Assembly (NCBI GenBank): GCA_003645385.1
Contig: QNEY01000019.1
Location: forward strand, 1 to 13,233
DNA from: Gammaproteobacteria bacterium
Lineage (GTDB): Bacteria > Pseudomonadota > Gammaproteobacteria > Nitrosococcales > Methylophagaceae
Direction of reading: 5' to 3'
Length of the DNA stretch: 13,233 nt
Shown: in pieces, positions 1 through 7,470 of the stretch
Position numbering within the stretch: the stretch's first letter is position 1
How the letters are laid out: the number at the start of each line of letters is the position of its first letter
Program-made: the position numbers and the translations under genes
The notes under the pieces: generated by a model
Database searches by the model: none
What the model was told of the DNA's origin: nothing
What the model saw: only the letters and a program-made list of their open reading frames with translations

Positions 1-2747
1 TCCCAATTTTCACCGGTACCAATCCCAACTTCTAACGGCACGGCGAGATCGGCAGCATTGACCATACAACGTTCAATGTTGGCTCTGGCCGTCTCGAGTT
101 GATCGGTGGGTATTTCGAATACTAATTCATCGTGTACTTGCATGATCATGCGGATATCCGATGATGATTCTTGCAACCATTGCTGAATACTAATCATGGC
201 ACGCTTGATAATATCAGCCGCTGTACCTTGCATCGGCGCATTTATCGCTGTTCGTTCTGCATATTGACGGCGCATACCGTTGCTAGCATTGATCTCGGGC
301 AAGTATAAACGTCGACCAAATAAGGTTTCAACATAGCCATCTAGTTTGGCTTGGTCGCGGGTGTTATCCATGTAACTCTTAACACCAGGATAGCGTTCAA
401 AATAGGTGGTCATATAGTCGGCGGCTTGATGACGTTCAATACCTAATTGTTTGGATAAACCATGTGCTGACATACCGTAAATCAAACCAAAATTGATTGC
501 TTTGGCACTACGGCGCTGGTCATTGTTTACCTGTTCTAAATCAATACCAAAAATTTCAGCAGCAGTATGCCGGTGAATATCTTCACCGGCAGCAAAGGCT
601 TTTAATAAGCCTTTATCTTGAGACAAATGGGCCATAATTCGTAATTCAATTTGTGAGTAATCAGCTGCAAGCAGGGTATAGTCTTCAGGTGCTACAAACG
701 CTTCTCGAATACGGCGGCCTTGTTCACTGCGAATTGGAATATTCTGCAAATTTGGATCTGAGGAAGATAGACGACCGGTTGCTGTTACCGCTTGATGGTA
801 GGAAGTATGTACTCGCCCAGTTGTTTTATTAACCTGTTCAGGAAGACGATCAGTATAGGTGGATTTAAGTTTAGTTAAACTACGATATTCCATGATGATT
901 TGTGGGAGTTCATGACCTTCATCAGCAAGTTCTTTCAGTACGCCTTCAGCAGTTGAAGGTTGACCTTTAGGCGTTTTTTTCAGAATGGGTAATTCAAGCT
1001 TGTCATACAAAATAGTGCCTAGTTGTTTAGGCGAACCTAAATTAAATTTCTCTCCCGCTACATCCCAAGCCTGTTGTTCCAGTTTATCGATGTCATGAGC
1101 AAGTTGATCACTTTGCTGTTGCAACATCCAGATATCGATATTAACGCCGTTACGTTCTAAGGTGGTGATAACGGGTAATAAAGGCATTTCCAGTTTAGTG
1201 TAAATCTCTTCTAAAGAGGGAATTGCCTGTAATTGTGGCCATAAAGTCTGATGTAGTTGCAAAGTAATATCAGCATCTTCAGCAGCATACGGTGCTGCTT
1301 GTTCGACAGCAATTTGGTTGAAGGTAAGTTGTTTTTTACCTTTGCCAGCAATATCTTCAAAGTGGATGGTAGAGCGACCTAGATACTTTTCAGCTAGTGA
1401 ATCCATATCATGTCGGGTTGCAGTACTATCCAAGACGTAAGATTGCAACATAGTATCGTGTTGGATCCCCTGTAAATCAATATTATGGTTTAGTAGAACA
1501 TGGCGATCGTATTTTAAATTTTGTCCGACTTTATGTTGTTTCGGGTCTTCCAGTAAAGGTTTAAATAATGTCAGCACAGATTCAATATCTAATTGATCTG
1601 GTGCACCTACATAGTCGTGAGTCAAAGGAATATAAGCTGCTTCACCGGCTTTGATGGCAAAGGAGAATCCAACAATACGGGCATCAAGATAATTGAGGCT
1701 AGTGGTTTCAGTATCAAAAGCAAAAAGATCAGCCTTTTTAAGTTCTGATAGCCAATGACGTAGTCGATCTTTGGTCAGAATGGTTTCATAACGAATCAAG
1801 GGGTCAGCCAGCTTGATTTGGATAGCCTCATTTTCTTCTTTTGGATTCTTTTCATGCATATCAAGCTGGCTGACCCCTTGATTACCTTTGTTAGCGCGAA
1901 CTAGTTCGGTAGTCCATATTTTAAACTCAAAAGTTTTAAATAAATCTAATAAGGCTTCATTATCTGGGGCTTGTAATTGCAAGCTAGTCGGCGTGTCATT
2001 AAGTTCGACATCAAGTTTAATCGTGGCTAACTGGTAGGATAGAGGTAGGTCAGCTGAAGCTTCACGGAGTTTTTCACCCATCTTACCTTTGACTTCATCT
2101 GCATGAGCTATGATACCTTCCAAGGAGTCATATTGTTGCAATAATTTAGTTGCAGTTTTAGGGCCAACACTTGGGACCCCGGGGATGTTGTCGACTTTAT
2201 CGCCCATCAATGCCAAATAATCGATGATTCGATTGGGTGCTATACCGTATTTATCATGTATTGCTTGGACATCTGTGGTGGTATTGCTCATGGTGTTGAT
2301 CAAAGTCACATGCTCATTGACTAGTTGCGCCATATCTTTATCGCCCGTTGAGATTACGGTGTCGATTTTTAAGTCAGTTGCCTGATGTGCCAAGGTGCCG
2401 ATAACATCATCGGCTTCCACACCTTCTATCATTAATAAAGGCAGGCCCATTGCTTTAACAACAGCATGAATTGGTTCAATCTGCTCGCGCAAGTCATCCG
2501 GCATTGGCGGTCGAGTGGCTTTATATTCGGGATACATATCATTGCGGAAGGTTTTACCCTTTGCATCAAATACTACCGCGATGTGTTGTGGCTTATAGTC
2601 TCTTAATAGTTTGCGCAACATGTTGACTACACCATAGATTGCCCCAGTTGCTAGACCTTCAGCATTGGTTAATGGTGGCATAGCATGATAGGCACGATAG
2701 AGATAAGACGAGCCATCAACAAGGATAAAGGGGGCTTTTTGAGTCAT
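1..2747 (-). CDS. polA: DNA polymerase I (3' end cut by window edge)
   Basis: Replication and repair polymerase that processes Okazaki fragments and fills gaps. All three domains are visible. The 5'-3' nuclease occupies about residues 1-285, with FDAKGKTFR, EADDVIGTLA, STGDKDMAQL and the helix-hairpin stretch LMGDKVDNIPGVPSVG. The proofreading exonuclease starts near residue 340 with FAFDTET (D345, E347), followed by NLKYDRH and YAAEDAD, so its catalytic acids are intact. The polymerase domain shows motif A DYSQIELR (D696), RRSAKAINFGLIYGMS and motif C VHDE (D873). The frame is open to the window edge and the last codons read GTGENW. E. coli PolI ends three or four residues after this, so almost nothing is missing (about 919 aa, against 928 in E. 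coli). The ATG at 2747 starts MTQKAPFILVDGSSYLYRAYHA, like other PolI proteins, but I see no clear Shine-Dalgarno before it. The gene is divergent from the DUF2782 gene. It has an unusual palindromic insertion at residues 289-318 (separate entry). Confidence 0.98.
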   Translation of the reverse strand, partial: MTQKAPFILVDGSSYLYRAYHAMPPLTNAEGLATGAIYGVVNMLRKLLRDYKPQHIAVVFDAKGKTFRNDMYPEYKATRPPMPDDLREQIEPIHAVVKAMGLPLLMIEGVEADDVIGTLAHQATDLKIDTVISTGDKDMAQLVNEHVTLINTMSNTTTDVQAIHDKYGIAPNRIIDYLALMGDKVDNIPGVPSVGPKTATKLLQQYDSLEGIIAHADEVKGKMGEKLREASADLPLSYQLATIKLDVELNDTPTSLQLQAPDNEALLDLFKTFEFKIWTTELVRANKGNQGVSQLDMHEKNPKEENEAIQIKLADPLIRYETILTKDRLRHWLSELKKADLFAFDTETTSLNYLDARIVGFSFAIKAGEAAYIPLTHDYVGAPDQLDIESVLTLFKPLLEDPKQHKVGQNLKYDRHVLLNHNIDLQGIQHDTMLQSYVLDSTATRHDMDSLAEKYLGRSTIHFEDIAGKGKKQLTFNQIAVEQAAPYAAEDADITLQLHQTLWPQLQAIPSLEEIYTKLEMPLLPVITTLERNGVNIDIWMLQQQSDQLAHDIDKLEQQAWDVAGEKFNLGSPKQLGTILYDKLELPILKKTPKGQPSTAEGVLKELADEGHELPQIIMEYRSLTKLKSTYTDRLPEQVNKTTGRVHTSYHQAVTATGRLSSSDPNLQNIPIRSEQGRRIREAFVAPEDYTLLAADYSQIELRIMAHLSQDKGLLKAFAAGEDIHRHTAAEIFGIDLEQVNNDQRRSAKAINFGLIYGMSAHGLSKQLGIERHQAADYMTTYFERYPGVKSYMDNTRDQAKLDGYVETLFGRRLYLPEINASNGMRRQYAERTAINAPMQGTAADIIKRAMISIQQWLQESSSDIRMIMQVHDELVFEIPTDQLETARANIERCMVNAADLAVPLEVGIGTGENW
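1794..1883. repeat. In-frame REP-like palindromic element inside polA
   Basis: Two perfect 24-bp inverted arms (1794-1817 and 1860-1883) flank a 42-nt AT-rich centre, 90 bp in all, which is exactly 30 codons. Each arm also contains a smaller hairpin, ATCAAG - GGGTCAGCCAG - CTTGAT, so the unit looks like two REP-type hairpins in opposite orientation. In the polA frame it encodes residues 289-318, including LDMHEKNPKEENEA. These lie after KIWTTELVRANKG (end of the nuclease part) and before RYETILTKDRLRHWL (start of the exonuclease domain). The flanking residues align with E. coli PolI, whereas this stretch falls in the variable linker. A neat 90-bp unit with no frame disruption suggests insertion of a mobile palindrome that the linker tolerated. 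I see no second copy in the window. The arms are certain; the mobile origin is inference. Confidence 0.88.
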
Positions 2748-2844
2748 AGTTTTAATACTTTAAACGAATAGTAAGTTAAGTGATGGCTTTAATCATCGTA
2801 TCGGAAATGATATCTTTATTCGTATATTACACGGAGCACAAGTT
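2748..2844. promoter_or_regulatory. Divergent intergenic region polA / DUF2782
   Basis: This 97-bp AT-rich spacer must hold the start signals of both polA (leftward) and the DUF2782-thrB-waaC-hldE run (rightward). On the plus strand GGAG at 2833-2836 is a good Shine-Dalgarno 8 nt before the ATG at 2845. TATATT at 2823-2828 resembles a -10 box but lies too close to the start for an ordinary leader. No -35/-10 pair on either strand is convincing to me, so the assignment rests on gene orientation rather than on a recognised promoter. Confidence 0.4.
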
Positions 2845-3177
2845 ATGTTTAACAAGTTTGCTATTGTATGCGTTGTGACCTTATTAATGTCAGCTAATAT
2901 TCTGGCAGAGGATGCAGAGCTGGTACAACCACCTGTTCTTCCCGAACCATTAATGGATGGCGAAACTATTGAACCGGAAGTTAATATTATTCAAAAAGAG
3001 GATCGTCTTATCGAAGAATACCGAGTAAATGGTCAGCTATATATGATTAAGGTAACACCTGTACGAGGCTATCCTTATTACTTGATGGATACTGATGGCA
3101 ATGGCTCTTTGGAGACAAGGCAGCATGAACTTGATTCGGGCTTATTGATACCTAACTGGATCCTTTTGAGATGGTAA
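2845..3177 (+). CDS. DUF2782 family secreted protein
   Basis: Small exported protein of 110 aa and unknown function. Residues 1-21 form a signal peptide: MFNK, then the hydrophobic stretch FAIVCVVTLLMSANILA, with likely cleavage after ANILA before EDAEL. The mature part of about 89 residues begins acidic and Pro-rich (QPPVLPEPLMDGETIEPEV). It then has the conserved core of this family: an EEYRVNGQLYMIKVTP strand pair, GYPYYLMDTDGNG, and a C-terminal IPNWILLRW. The family takes its recognisable form in gammaproteobacteria, and I recall it sitting between polA and thrB in Pseudomonas, exactly as here. The location is presumably periplasmic. No catalytic residues can be named. It is the first gene of the rightward run, with GGAG 8 nt before the ATG and only 27 nt before thrB. 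Family assignment is by recognition of the sequence pattern and context, not by a search. Confidence 0.83.
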   Translation: MFNKFAIVCVVTLLMSANILAEDAELVQPPVLPEPLMDGETIEPEVNIIQKEDRLIEEYRVNGQLYMIKVTPVRGYPYYLMDTDGNGSLETRQHELDSGLLIPNWILLRW

Positions 3178-3204
3178 TTAGTCTTTTATCCTGAGTCTTT
3201 GTAA

Positions 3205-4152
3205 ATGTCAGTTTATACAGAAGTTAGTCGCGATGAATTAGTCGTATTCTTAAGTGATTATGCGGTTGGAGAGCTGGTGTCGTATCAAGGCATCAGTGAC
3301 GGTATCGAAAACACCAACTATTTTGTCACCACCCAACAAGGTCAATTTGTTTTGACCTTATTTGAACATCATGAATTTGGTGAGTTAGACTACTTCCTTG
3401 ATGTTATGACTTATTTTTATAAGCATGATGTCCCTTCAGCGCATCCTGCTGCTGATAAACAAGGTCATTATCTTAAAAAGCTCTGTGGCCGCCCAGCTGC
3501 ATTAGTGATGCGATTATCAGGTCGGGGAGTTAATACGGTTGCTAGCCTTGCTCAATGCACAGCAATTGGTGATGTATTAGGGAAAATGCATGTTGTAGGA
3601 CAACAGTTTCAATCTCGCCGTCCAACAGAAAGAGGTCCTGTTTGGCGTCAACAAATTGCTGACAGCTTGTTAGCTTTTCTGGATAAAGATTCAGCTGGCG
3701 TGCTAGCTAACGAGTTGGCTTTTCAATCTGGTTATGCTGATCTGGATTTGCCATCAGGTGTGACCCATTCAGACTTGTTTCGTGACAATGCTCTGTTTGA
3801 TGGTGATGAGCTGAAAGGCATTATTGATTTTTATTATGCTTGTGACGAATATCTTCTTTATGATCTGGCTGTTGCAGTGAATGATTGGTGTGTTGACCAA
3901 GATGGCAGACTGGATCAAACACGTTATCAGGCATTGATGTTCGCTTATTCAGCTCAGCGACAATTGACTGAAAGTGAAATGGCAAACTCGAACCTTATTT
4001 TACGTGCTGCAGCATTACGCTTCTGGTTATCACGATTACAAGACAAACATTTCCCACGTGAAGGTGAGCTTACCCAAATCAAGAATCCTGATGCATTCCT
4101 GAAGATTTTATTGCAACATCGTGATCATCCCTTAACATTTGATGATATCTAA
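3205..4152 (+). CDS. thrB: Homoserine kinase (aminoglycoside-phosphotransferase fold)
   Basis: Phosphorylates L-homoserine to O-phosphohomoserine with ATP, the step before threonine synthase in cytoplasmic threonine synthesis. At 315 aa it is the choline-kinase/APH-like form found in Pseudomonas and alphaproteobacteria, not the GHMP-type ThrB of E. coli. Diagnostic features are the N-terminal GISDGIENTNYFV loop, the kinase-like N lobe (QFVLTLFE), the Brenner-type catalytic loop THSDLFRDNALF (D190, N195) and the metal-binding IIDFYYACDEYLLYDLAVAVNDW (D208). The C-terminal ALRFWLSRL and the closing HRDHPLTF are also family-typical. The start ATG begins MSVYTEVSRDEL, as in relatives. Its ribosome site is weak (GAG at 3193-3195). 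The stop codon directly abuts the waaC ATG (TAAATG), so the two are co-transcribed and probably translationally coupled. Confidence 0.95.
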   Translation: MSVYTEVSRDELVVFLSDYAVGELVSYQGISDGIENTNYFVTTQQGQFVLTLFEHHEFGELDYFLDVMTYFYKHDVPSAHPAADKQGHYLKKLCGRPAALVMRLSGRGVNTVASLAQCTAIGDVLGKMHVVGQQFQSRRPTERGPVWRQQIADSLLAFLDKDSAGVLANELAFQSGYADLDLPSGVTHSDLFRDNALFDGDELKGIIDFYYACDEYLLYDLAVAVNDWCVDQDGRLDQTRYQALMFAYSAQRQLTESEMANSNLILRAAALRFWLSRLQDKHFPREGELTQIKNPDAFLKILLQHRDHPLTFDDI

Positions 4153-5190
4153 ATGCGCGTTTTAATTATCAAGCTCACATCCATGGGGGACTTGATGCAT
4201 GCCTTACCTGCGCTGACTGATGCCGCCAATGCTATTCCAGATATTGAATTTGATTGGGTGGTAGATCAAGCATTTACAGATGTACCTCTATGGCATCCTA
4301 AGGTGAAGAACGTTATTAAAACAGCACATCGGAAGTGGAAGCAGCAGCCAGTAGCAGCATGGAGTGATAGACGAATACCTCATTTTTATAAACAGTTGAA
4401 TGCGCAAGATTATGATGTGGTCATTGATCTACAAAATAATCTTAAAAGTGCTTTTGTATCATGGCTGTACAAGGGTGATGTCCATGGTTTAGATAAAGAT
4501 AGTTGTCGCGAGAAACCAGCACATTGGGCATATAAATATCGCTATACTATTGATACTAAACAACATTCAATTGAGCAACTCCGTGAGTTTATGGCACAGG
4601 CATTAAAATATGACTTACCTGACCAAGCAGCTGATTATGGTGTCGATTTAAGCCGTCATGAATTACCAGAATTAGATTTTGAACTGCCAGAACGGTTTTT
4701 GTTATTTGTACACAATGCCAGTTGGATTACTAAACTATGGCCAATATCTTCATGGCAAGCATTGGTAAATAAAGCAGTTGAACAAGGTTATTCTGTGTTA
4801 TTGCCTTGTGGTAATGATGAGGAATATCTACGAGCACAGCAGATCGCTAGTATCAATTCTCAAGCTTTTGCCTTGCCAAGACTTTCTTTAAATCATATTG
4901 CTGCTATTACCAATAAGGCCGAAGGAGCAGTGTGTAGCGATACTGGTTTAGCACATTTAGCAGCAGTTTCAGGTATACCAAATATTACTATTTATGGTGC
5001 AACAGATACTAATTTAATTGGGACATATGGTAAAAAACAGCAACATATCATCAGTGATCTTGATTGTGCGCCTTGTTATAAACGAAAATGTCCATTGGAA
5101 AATGCCAAAGATCATCAGCCAGTGTGCATGGAAAATATTGCCGTAGAACAAGTCTGGAATAGACTGGAAAGCATTTTACCAGCACAATAA
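4153..5190 (+). CDS. waaC: LPS heptosyltransferase I (GT9)
   Basis: Transfers the first L-glycero-D-manno-heptose from ADP-heptose to Kdo2-lipid A at the inner face of the inner membrane, starting the LPS inner core. The 345-aa protein has the GT9 two-Rossmann layout. The N-terminus MRVLIIKLTSMGDLMHALPALTDA carries the catalytic-base Asp13, and FDWVVDQAF and YDVVIDLQNNLKSA follow. The C-terminal nucleotide-sugar domain has FVHNASWITKLWP and CSDTGLAHLAA (D263), then IYGATDTNLIGTYG. The N-terminal stretch matches E. coli WaaC closely, which favours heptosyltransferase I over WaaF. Near the C-terminus is a Cys cluster, CAPCYKRKCPL plus a later VCM, seen in many GT9 enzymes but absent from E. coli WaaC as I recall it. 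The gene abuts thrB and lies 33 nt before hldE, which helps make its donor substrate. Confidence 0.93.
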   Translation: MRVLIIKLTSMGDLMHALPALTDAANAIPDIEFDWVVDQAFTDVPLWHPKVKNVIKTAHRKWKQQPVAAWSDRRIPHFYKQLNAQDYDVVIDLQNNLKSAFVSWLYKGDVHGLDKDSCREKPAHWAYKYRYTIDTKQHSIEQLREFMAQALKYDLPDQAADYGVDLSRHELPELDFELPERFLLFVHNASWITKLWPISSWQALVNKAVEQGYSVLLPCGNDEEYLRAQQIASINSQAFALPRLSLNHIAAITNKAEGAVCSDTGLAHLAAVSGIPNITIYGATDTNLIGTYGKKQQHIISDLDCAPCYKRKCPLENAKDHQPVCMENIAVEQVWNRLESILPAQ

Positions 5191-5223
5191 GGCTATTACT
5201 GGGTAGATAAAAAATAAATATTC

Positions 5224-6669
5224 ATGAAGCATACATTCCCAAATTTTCGTAATGCAAAGATTCTGGTTATCGGTGACCTGATGCTGGATAGTTTCTATTA
5301 CGGTACAGCTAACCGTATTTCGCCAGAAGCCCCGGTTCCTGTGGTTAATGTTGAACGGTTAGAAGATTTGCCTGGCGGTGCCGGTAATGTAGCAATGAAT
5401 ATTGCATCATTAGGTGCTAATAGCAGCGTTTGTGGCATAGCAGGCCAAGATAGTGCCGCAAAAATATTACAGCAGCGATTGAATGCTGTGGGTGTTGATT
5501 GCGTATTTCACCAATCAGCTACTGTGGGGACTATTATAAAAAGACGGGTGATTAGTAATCACCAGCAATTGTTGCGAATGGATTTTGAAACACCTTTTGC
5601 AAGTGATGAATGGTTGAATTTAAAAGCCTTGATTGAACCATTGATAGCAAAAAGCTCAGTCATAGTTCTATCTGACTACGGCAAAGGTACTTTGGCTGAT
5701 CCGCAATACTGGATTAATTTGGCCAAACAGCATCAGGTTCAAGTCTTGGTTGATCCTAAAGGTCAAGATTTTGCAAAATATCGGGGTGCAGATCTGATTA
5801 CCCCGAATATGAGCGAATTTGAAGCTGTTGTTGGTAAAGTCACTTCAGAAGCAGATTTGATTAATAAAGCACAGAAATTAATAGAGCAACTTGATATCAA
5901 TGCCCTGTTAATAACTCGCAGTGAACATGGTATGTCCCTGATCCGGAAAGATGAGCCAGAATTTCATTTGCCTGCGATTGCTAAGGAAGTTGCAGATGTT
6001 ACCGGTGCTGGAGATACTGTTATTTCAACTTTGGCAGCAACACTTGCAGCGGGTGAAGATCTGGAAAAAGCCGTTACCCTGGCCAATGTAGCAGCCAGTA
6101 TTGTGGTCAGTAAACTGGGTACAGCAACGGTCAGTGGTCCGGAGCTACAGTTGGAATATGAACGCCATCAAGGTGAAAATAATACCGACCATAGTATTGC
6201 CGGCGTGGTGACTGCTGAGCAGCTCAAGCTAGCAGTTGAACAAGCCAAGCAACGGGGTGAGAAAGTTGTGTTCACTAATGGCTGCTTTGATATTTTACAT
6301 GCTGGACATGTCAGTTATTTACAGCAAGCACGAGCCCAAGGTGATCGTTTGGTTTTAGCGATAAATACTGATGAATCAGTAACAAAATTGAAAGGTATAG
6401 GCCGGCCTATTAATTCTGCTGATCGTCGCCTAGCCGTTTTAGCTGGTCTCGAATCCGTCGATTGGGTGACTTGCTTTGAGGGAGATACTCCCGAAGCTTT
6501 ATTGCGAGAGATCCAGCCAGATATTTTGGTCAAAGGCGGTGATTACGACAAAAAAGGAGTCGTTGGCTGGGAGATAGTTGAAGGCTATGGTGGTGAAGTT
6601 CGGGTAATGGGAATGACACCGAACTGTTCAACTACTGCTATTGTTGAGAAGATTAATCAGGGTAAATAA
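5224..6669 (+). CDS. hldE: Bifunctional heptose-7-phosphate kinase / heptose-1-phosphate adenylyltransferase
   Basis: Carries out two steps of ADP-heptose synthesis in the cytoplasm: ATP phosphorylation of D-glycero-D-manno-heptose 7-phosphate to the 1,7-bisphosphate, and later adenylylation of heptose 1-phosphate. At 481 aa it is close to E. coli HldE (477). Residues 1-320 are a PfkB/ribokinase domain with GDLMLDSFYYG, RISPEAPVPVV, GGAGNVAMNIASLG, LITPNMSEFEAVVG and the catalytic DVTGAGDT (D264). Residues about 345-481 are a cytidylyltransferase-like domain starting FTNGCFDILHAGHVSYL (HxGH at 359-362) and containing LVKGGDY and CSTTAIVEKI near the end. The start MKHTFPNFRNAKILVIGDLMLD matches relatives; I see no strong Shine-Dalgarno before it, so coupling from waaC is possible. 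It is the last gene of the run and is followed by a weak terminator and the IS element. Confidence 0.98.
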   Translation: MKHTFPNFRNAKILVIGDLMLDSFYYGTANRISPEAPVPVVNVERLEDLPGGAGNVAMNIASLGANSSVCGIAGQDSAAKILQQRLNAVGVDCVFHQSATVGTIIKRRVISNHQQLLRMDFETPFASDEWLNLKALIEPLIAKSSVIVLSDYGKGTLADPQYWINLAKQHQVQVLVDPKGQDFAKYRGADLITPNMSEFEAVVGKVTSEADLINKAQKLIEQLDINALLITRSEHGMSLIRKDEPEFHLPAIAKEVADVTGAGDTVISTLAATLAAGEDLEKAVTLANVAASIVVSKLGTATVSGPELQLEYERHQGENNTDHSIAGVVTAEQLKLAVEQAKQRGEKVVFTNGCFDILHAGHVSYLQQARAQGDRLVLAINTDESVTKLKGIGRPINSADRRLAVLAGLESVDWVTCFEGDTPEALLREIQPDILVKGGDYDKKGVVGWEIVEGYGGEVRVMGMTPNCSTTAIVEKINQGK

Positions 6670-6702
6670 TCTTAGCTTGGGTTAAGAGAATTTAGACTCG
6701 CT

Positions 6703-6724
6703 TGCGTCATTCACGCATGTTTTT
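6703..6724 (+). terminator. Possible rho-independent terminator after hldE
   Basis: A 5-bp stem TGCGT / ACGCA (6703-6707 with 6713-6717) and a 5-nt loop are followed two bases later by five T residues (6720-6724). It lies 33 nt past the hldE stop, the right place to end the rightward transcript. The stem is short, so efficiency may be modest. A second T-run follows at about 6728-6733. Confidence 0.45.
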
Positions 6725-6779
6725 AGCTTTTTTACTGGCGCTAGATGTTCACAGTGTCTCTGTGGTGGAAATTAAGTTT

Positions 6780-6799
6780 GGGGCTGTCCTAGATAAGTA
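6780..6799 (+). repeat. IS left terminal inverted repeat
   Basis: GGGGCTGTCCTAGATAAGTA matches the reverse complement of 7468-7487 at 18 of 20 positions, with the first 13 identical. It marks the left end of the IS. Confidence 0.92.
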
Positions 6800-6811
6800 A
6801 ACTAATCTAGG
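6788..6811 (+). promoter_or_regulatory. Hairpin at IS left end covering the transposase ribosome binding site
   Basis: CCTAGAT (6788-6794) pairs perfectly with ATCTAGG (6805-6811) across a 10-nt loop. The only Shine-Dalgarno candidate for the transposase, AGGA at 6809-6812, lies in the 3' arm, 7 nt before the ATG at 6820. An mRNA reading in from outside the IS would contain the whole hairpin and hide the ribosome site. One starting inside the loop would not. Such shielding against read-through expression is known for other insertion sequences (IS10, IS50); applying it here is inference. Confidence 0.5.
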
Positions 6812-6819
6812 ATGGCTGC

Positions 6820-7470
6820 ATGAGAAAGAGTAGATTAAGTTGGTATAAACAAAGTCGGTTAATTGAGTTATTTGTAGCGGGTTCAACTGCTCGAACAGCA
6901 GCGAGCTTAGTTGATGTAAATAAGTCTACGGCTAGTTATTATTTTCAACGACTACGACAGATAATATATGATCACAGTGAACACCTTGAATTACTAGACG
7001 GTGAGGTTGAAGCTGATGAAAGTTATTTTGGCGGAAGACGTAAAGGTAAACGTGGACGCGGTGCTGGAGGTAAAGTACCTGTATTTGGTCTATTAAAGCG
7101 CAATGGCAAGGTTTTTACTGTCATCATACCTGATGCAAGAACAGATACATTAATGCCTATTATTAGACAAAAAGTTAAGCTTGACAGTATTGTTTATACA
7201 GATACGTGGAGAAGTTATAACGCATTGGATGTATCAGAGTTTAAACACTATCGAATTAACCATAGTAAACTCTTTGCAAATAAGCATAATCATATTAATG
7301 GTATAGAAAATTTTTGGAACCAGGCCAAACGACATATGCGTAAATTTAATGGTGTTCCAAAAGACCATTTCCATCTCTTTTTAAAGGAATGTGAATGGCG
7401 ATTTAACAACAGTGACCCAAAGCTTCAATTAAAACAATTGAATCAGTGGGTTAAAGATGAACTTGGGTAG
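6820..7470 (+). CDS. IS1016-type transposase (IS1595 family, DDE)
   Basis: Catalyses cut/paste or copy movement of its own IS by DDE chemistry. The 216-aa protein starts MRKSRLSWYKQSRLIELFVAG, as in IS1016 transposases, with an N-terminal helix-turn-helix-like segment (about 10-46: TARTAASLVDVNKSTASYYFQRL). The catalytic domain (ISXO2-like, DDE_Tnp_IS1595) shows VEADESYFGG (D66), then the basic stretch RRKGKRGRG, YTDTWRSYN (D128) and NGIENFWNQAKRHMRKFNG (E163), completing an apparent DDE triad. ECEWRFNN near the C-terminus is typical. There is no frameshift or internal stop. The TAG stop lies inside the right inverted repeat. The IS holds no terminator after the gene, so transcripts would run on antisense to erpA. 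An overlapping tripeptide frame (ATG at 6812, MAA, stop over the ATG) precedes it, probably by chance. Confidence 0.95.
   Translation: MRKSRLSWYKQSRLIELFVAGSTARTAASLVDVNKSTASYYFQRLRQIIYDHSEHLELLDGEVEADESYFGGRRKGKRGRGAGGKVPVFGLLKRNGKVFTVIIPDARTDTLMPIIRQKVKLDSIVYTDTWRSYNALDVSEFKHYRINHSKLFANKHNHINGIENFWNQAKRHMRKFNGVPKDHFHLFLKECEWRFNNSDPKLQLKQLNQWVKDELG

Noticed and set aside
2792..2811. ATCAT - N10 - ATGAT dyad between polA and the DUF2782 gene as an operator
   Set aside because: Five-base half sites in AT-rich DNA are expected by chance and match no operator I recognise.
6315..6533. 72-codon open frame on the minus strand within hldE
   Set aside because: It lies wholly inside the well-conserved nucleotidyltransferase domain of HldE and has no recognisable protein features.
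6750..6764. CACAG - TGTCT - CTGTG hairpin left of the IS as an erpA or hldE terminator
   Set aside because: Only 5 bp and followed by no T-run in either direction, so it does not qualify as an intrinsic terminator.
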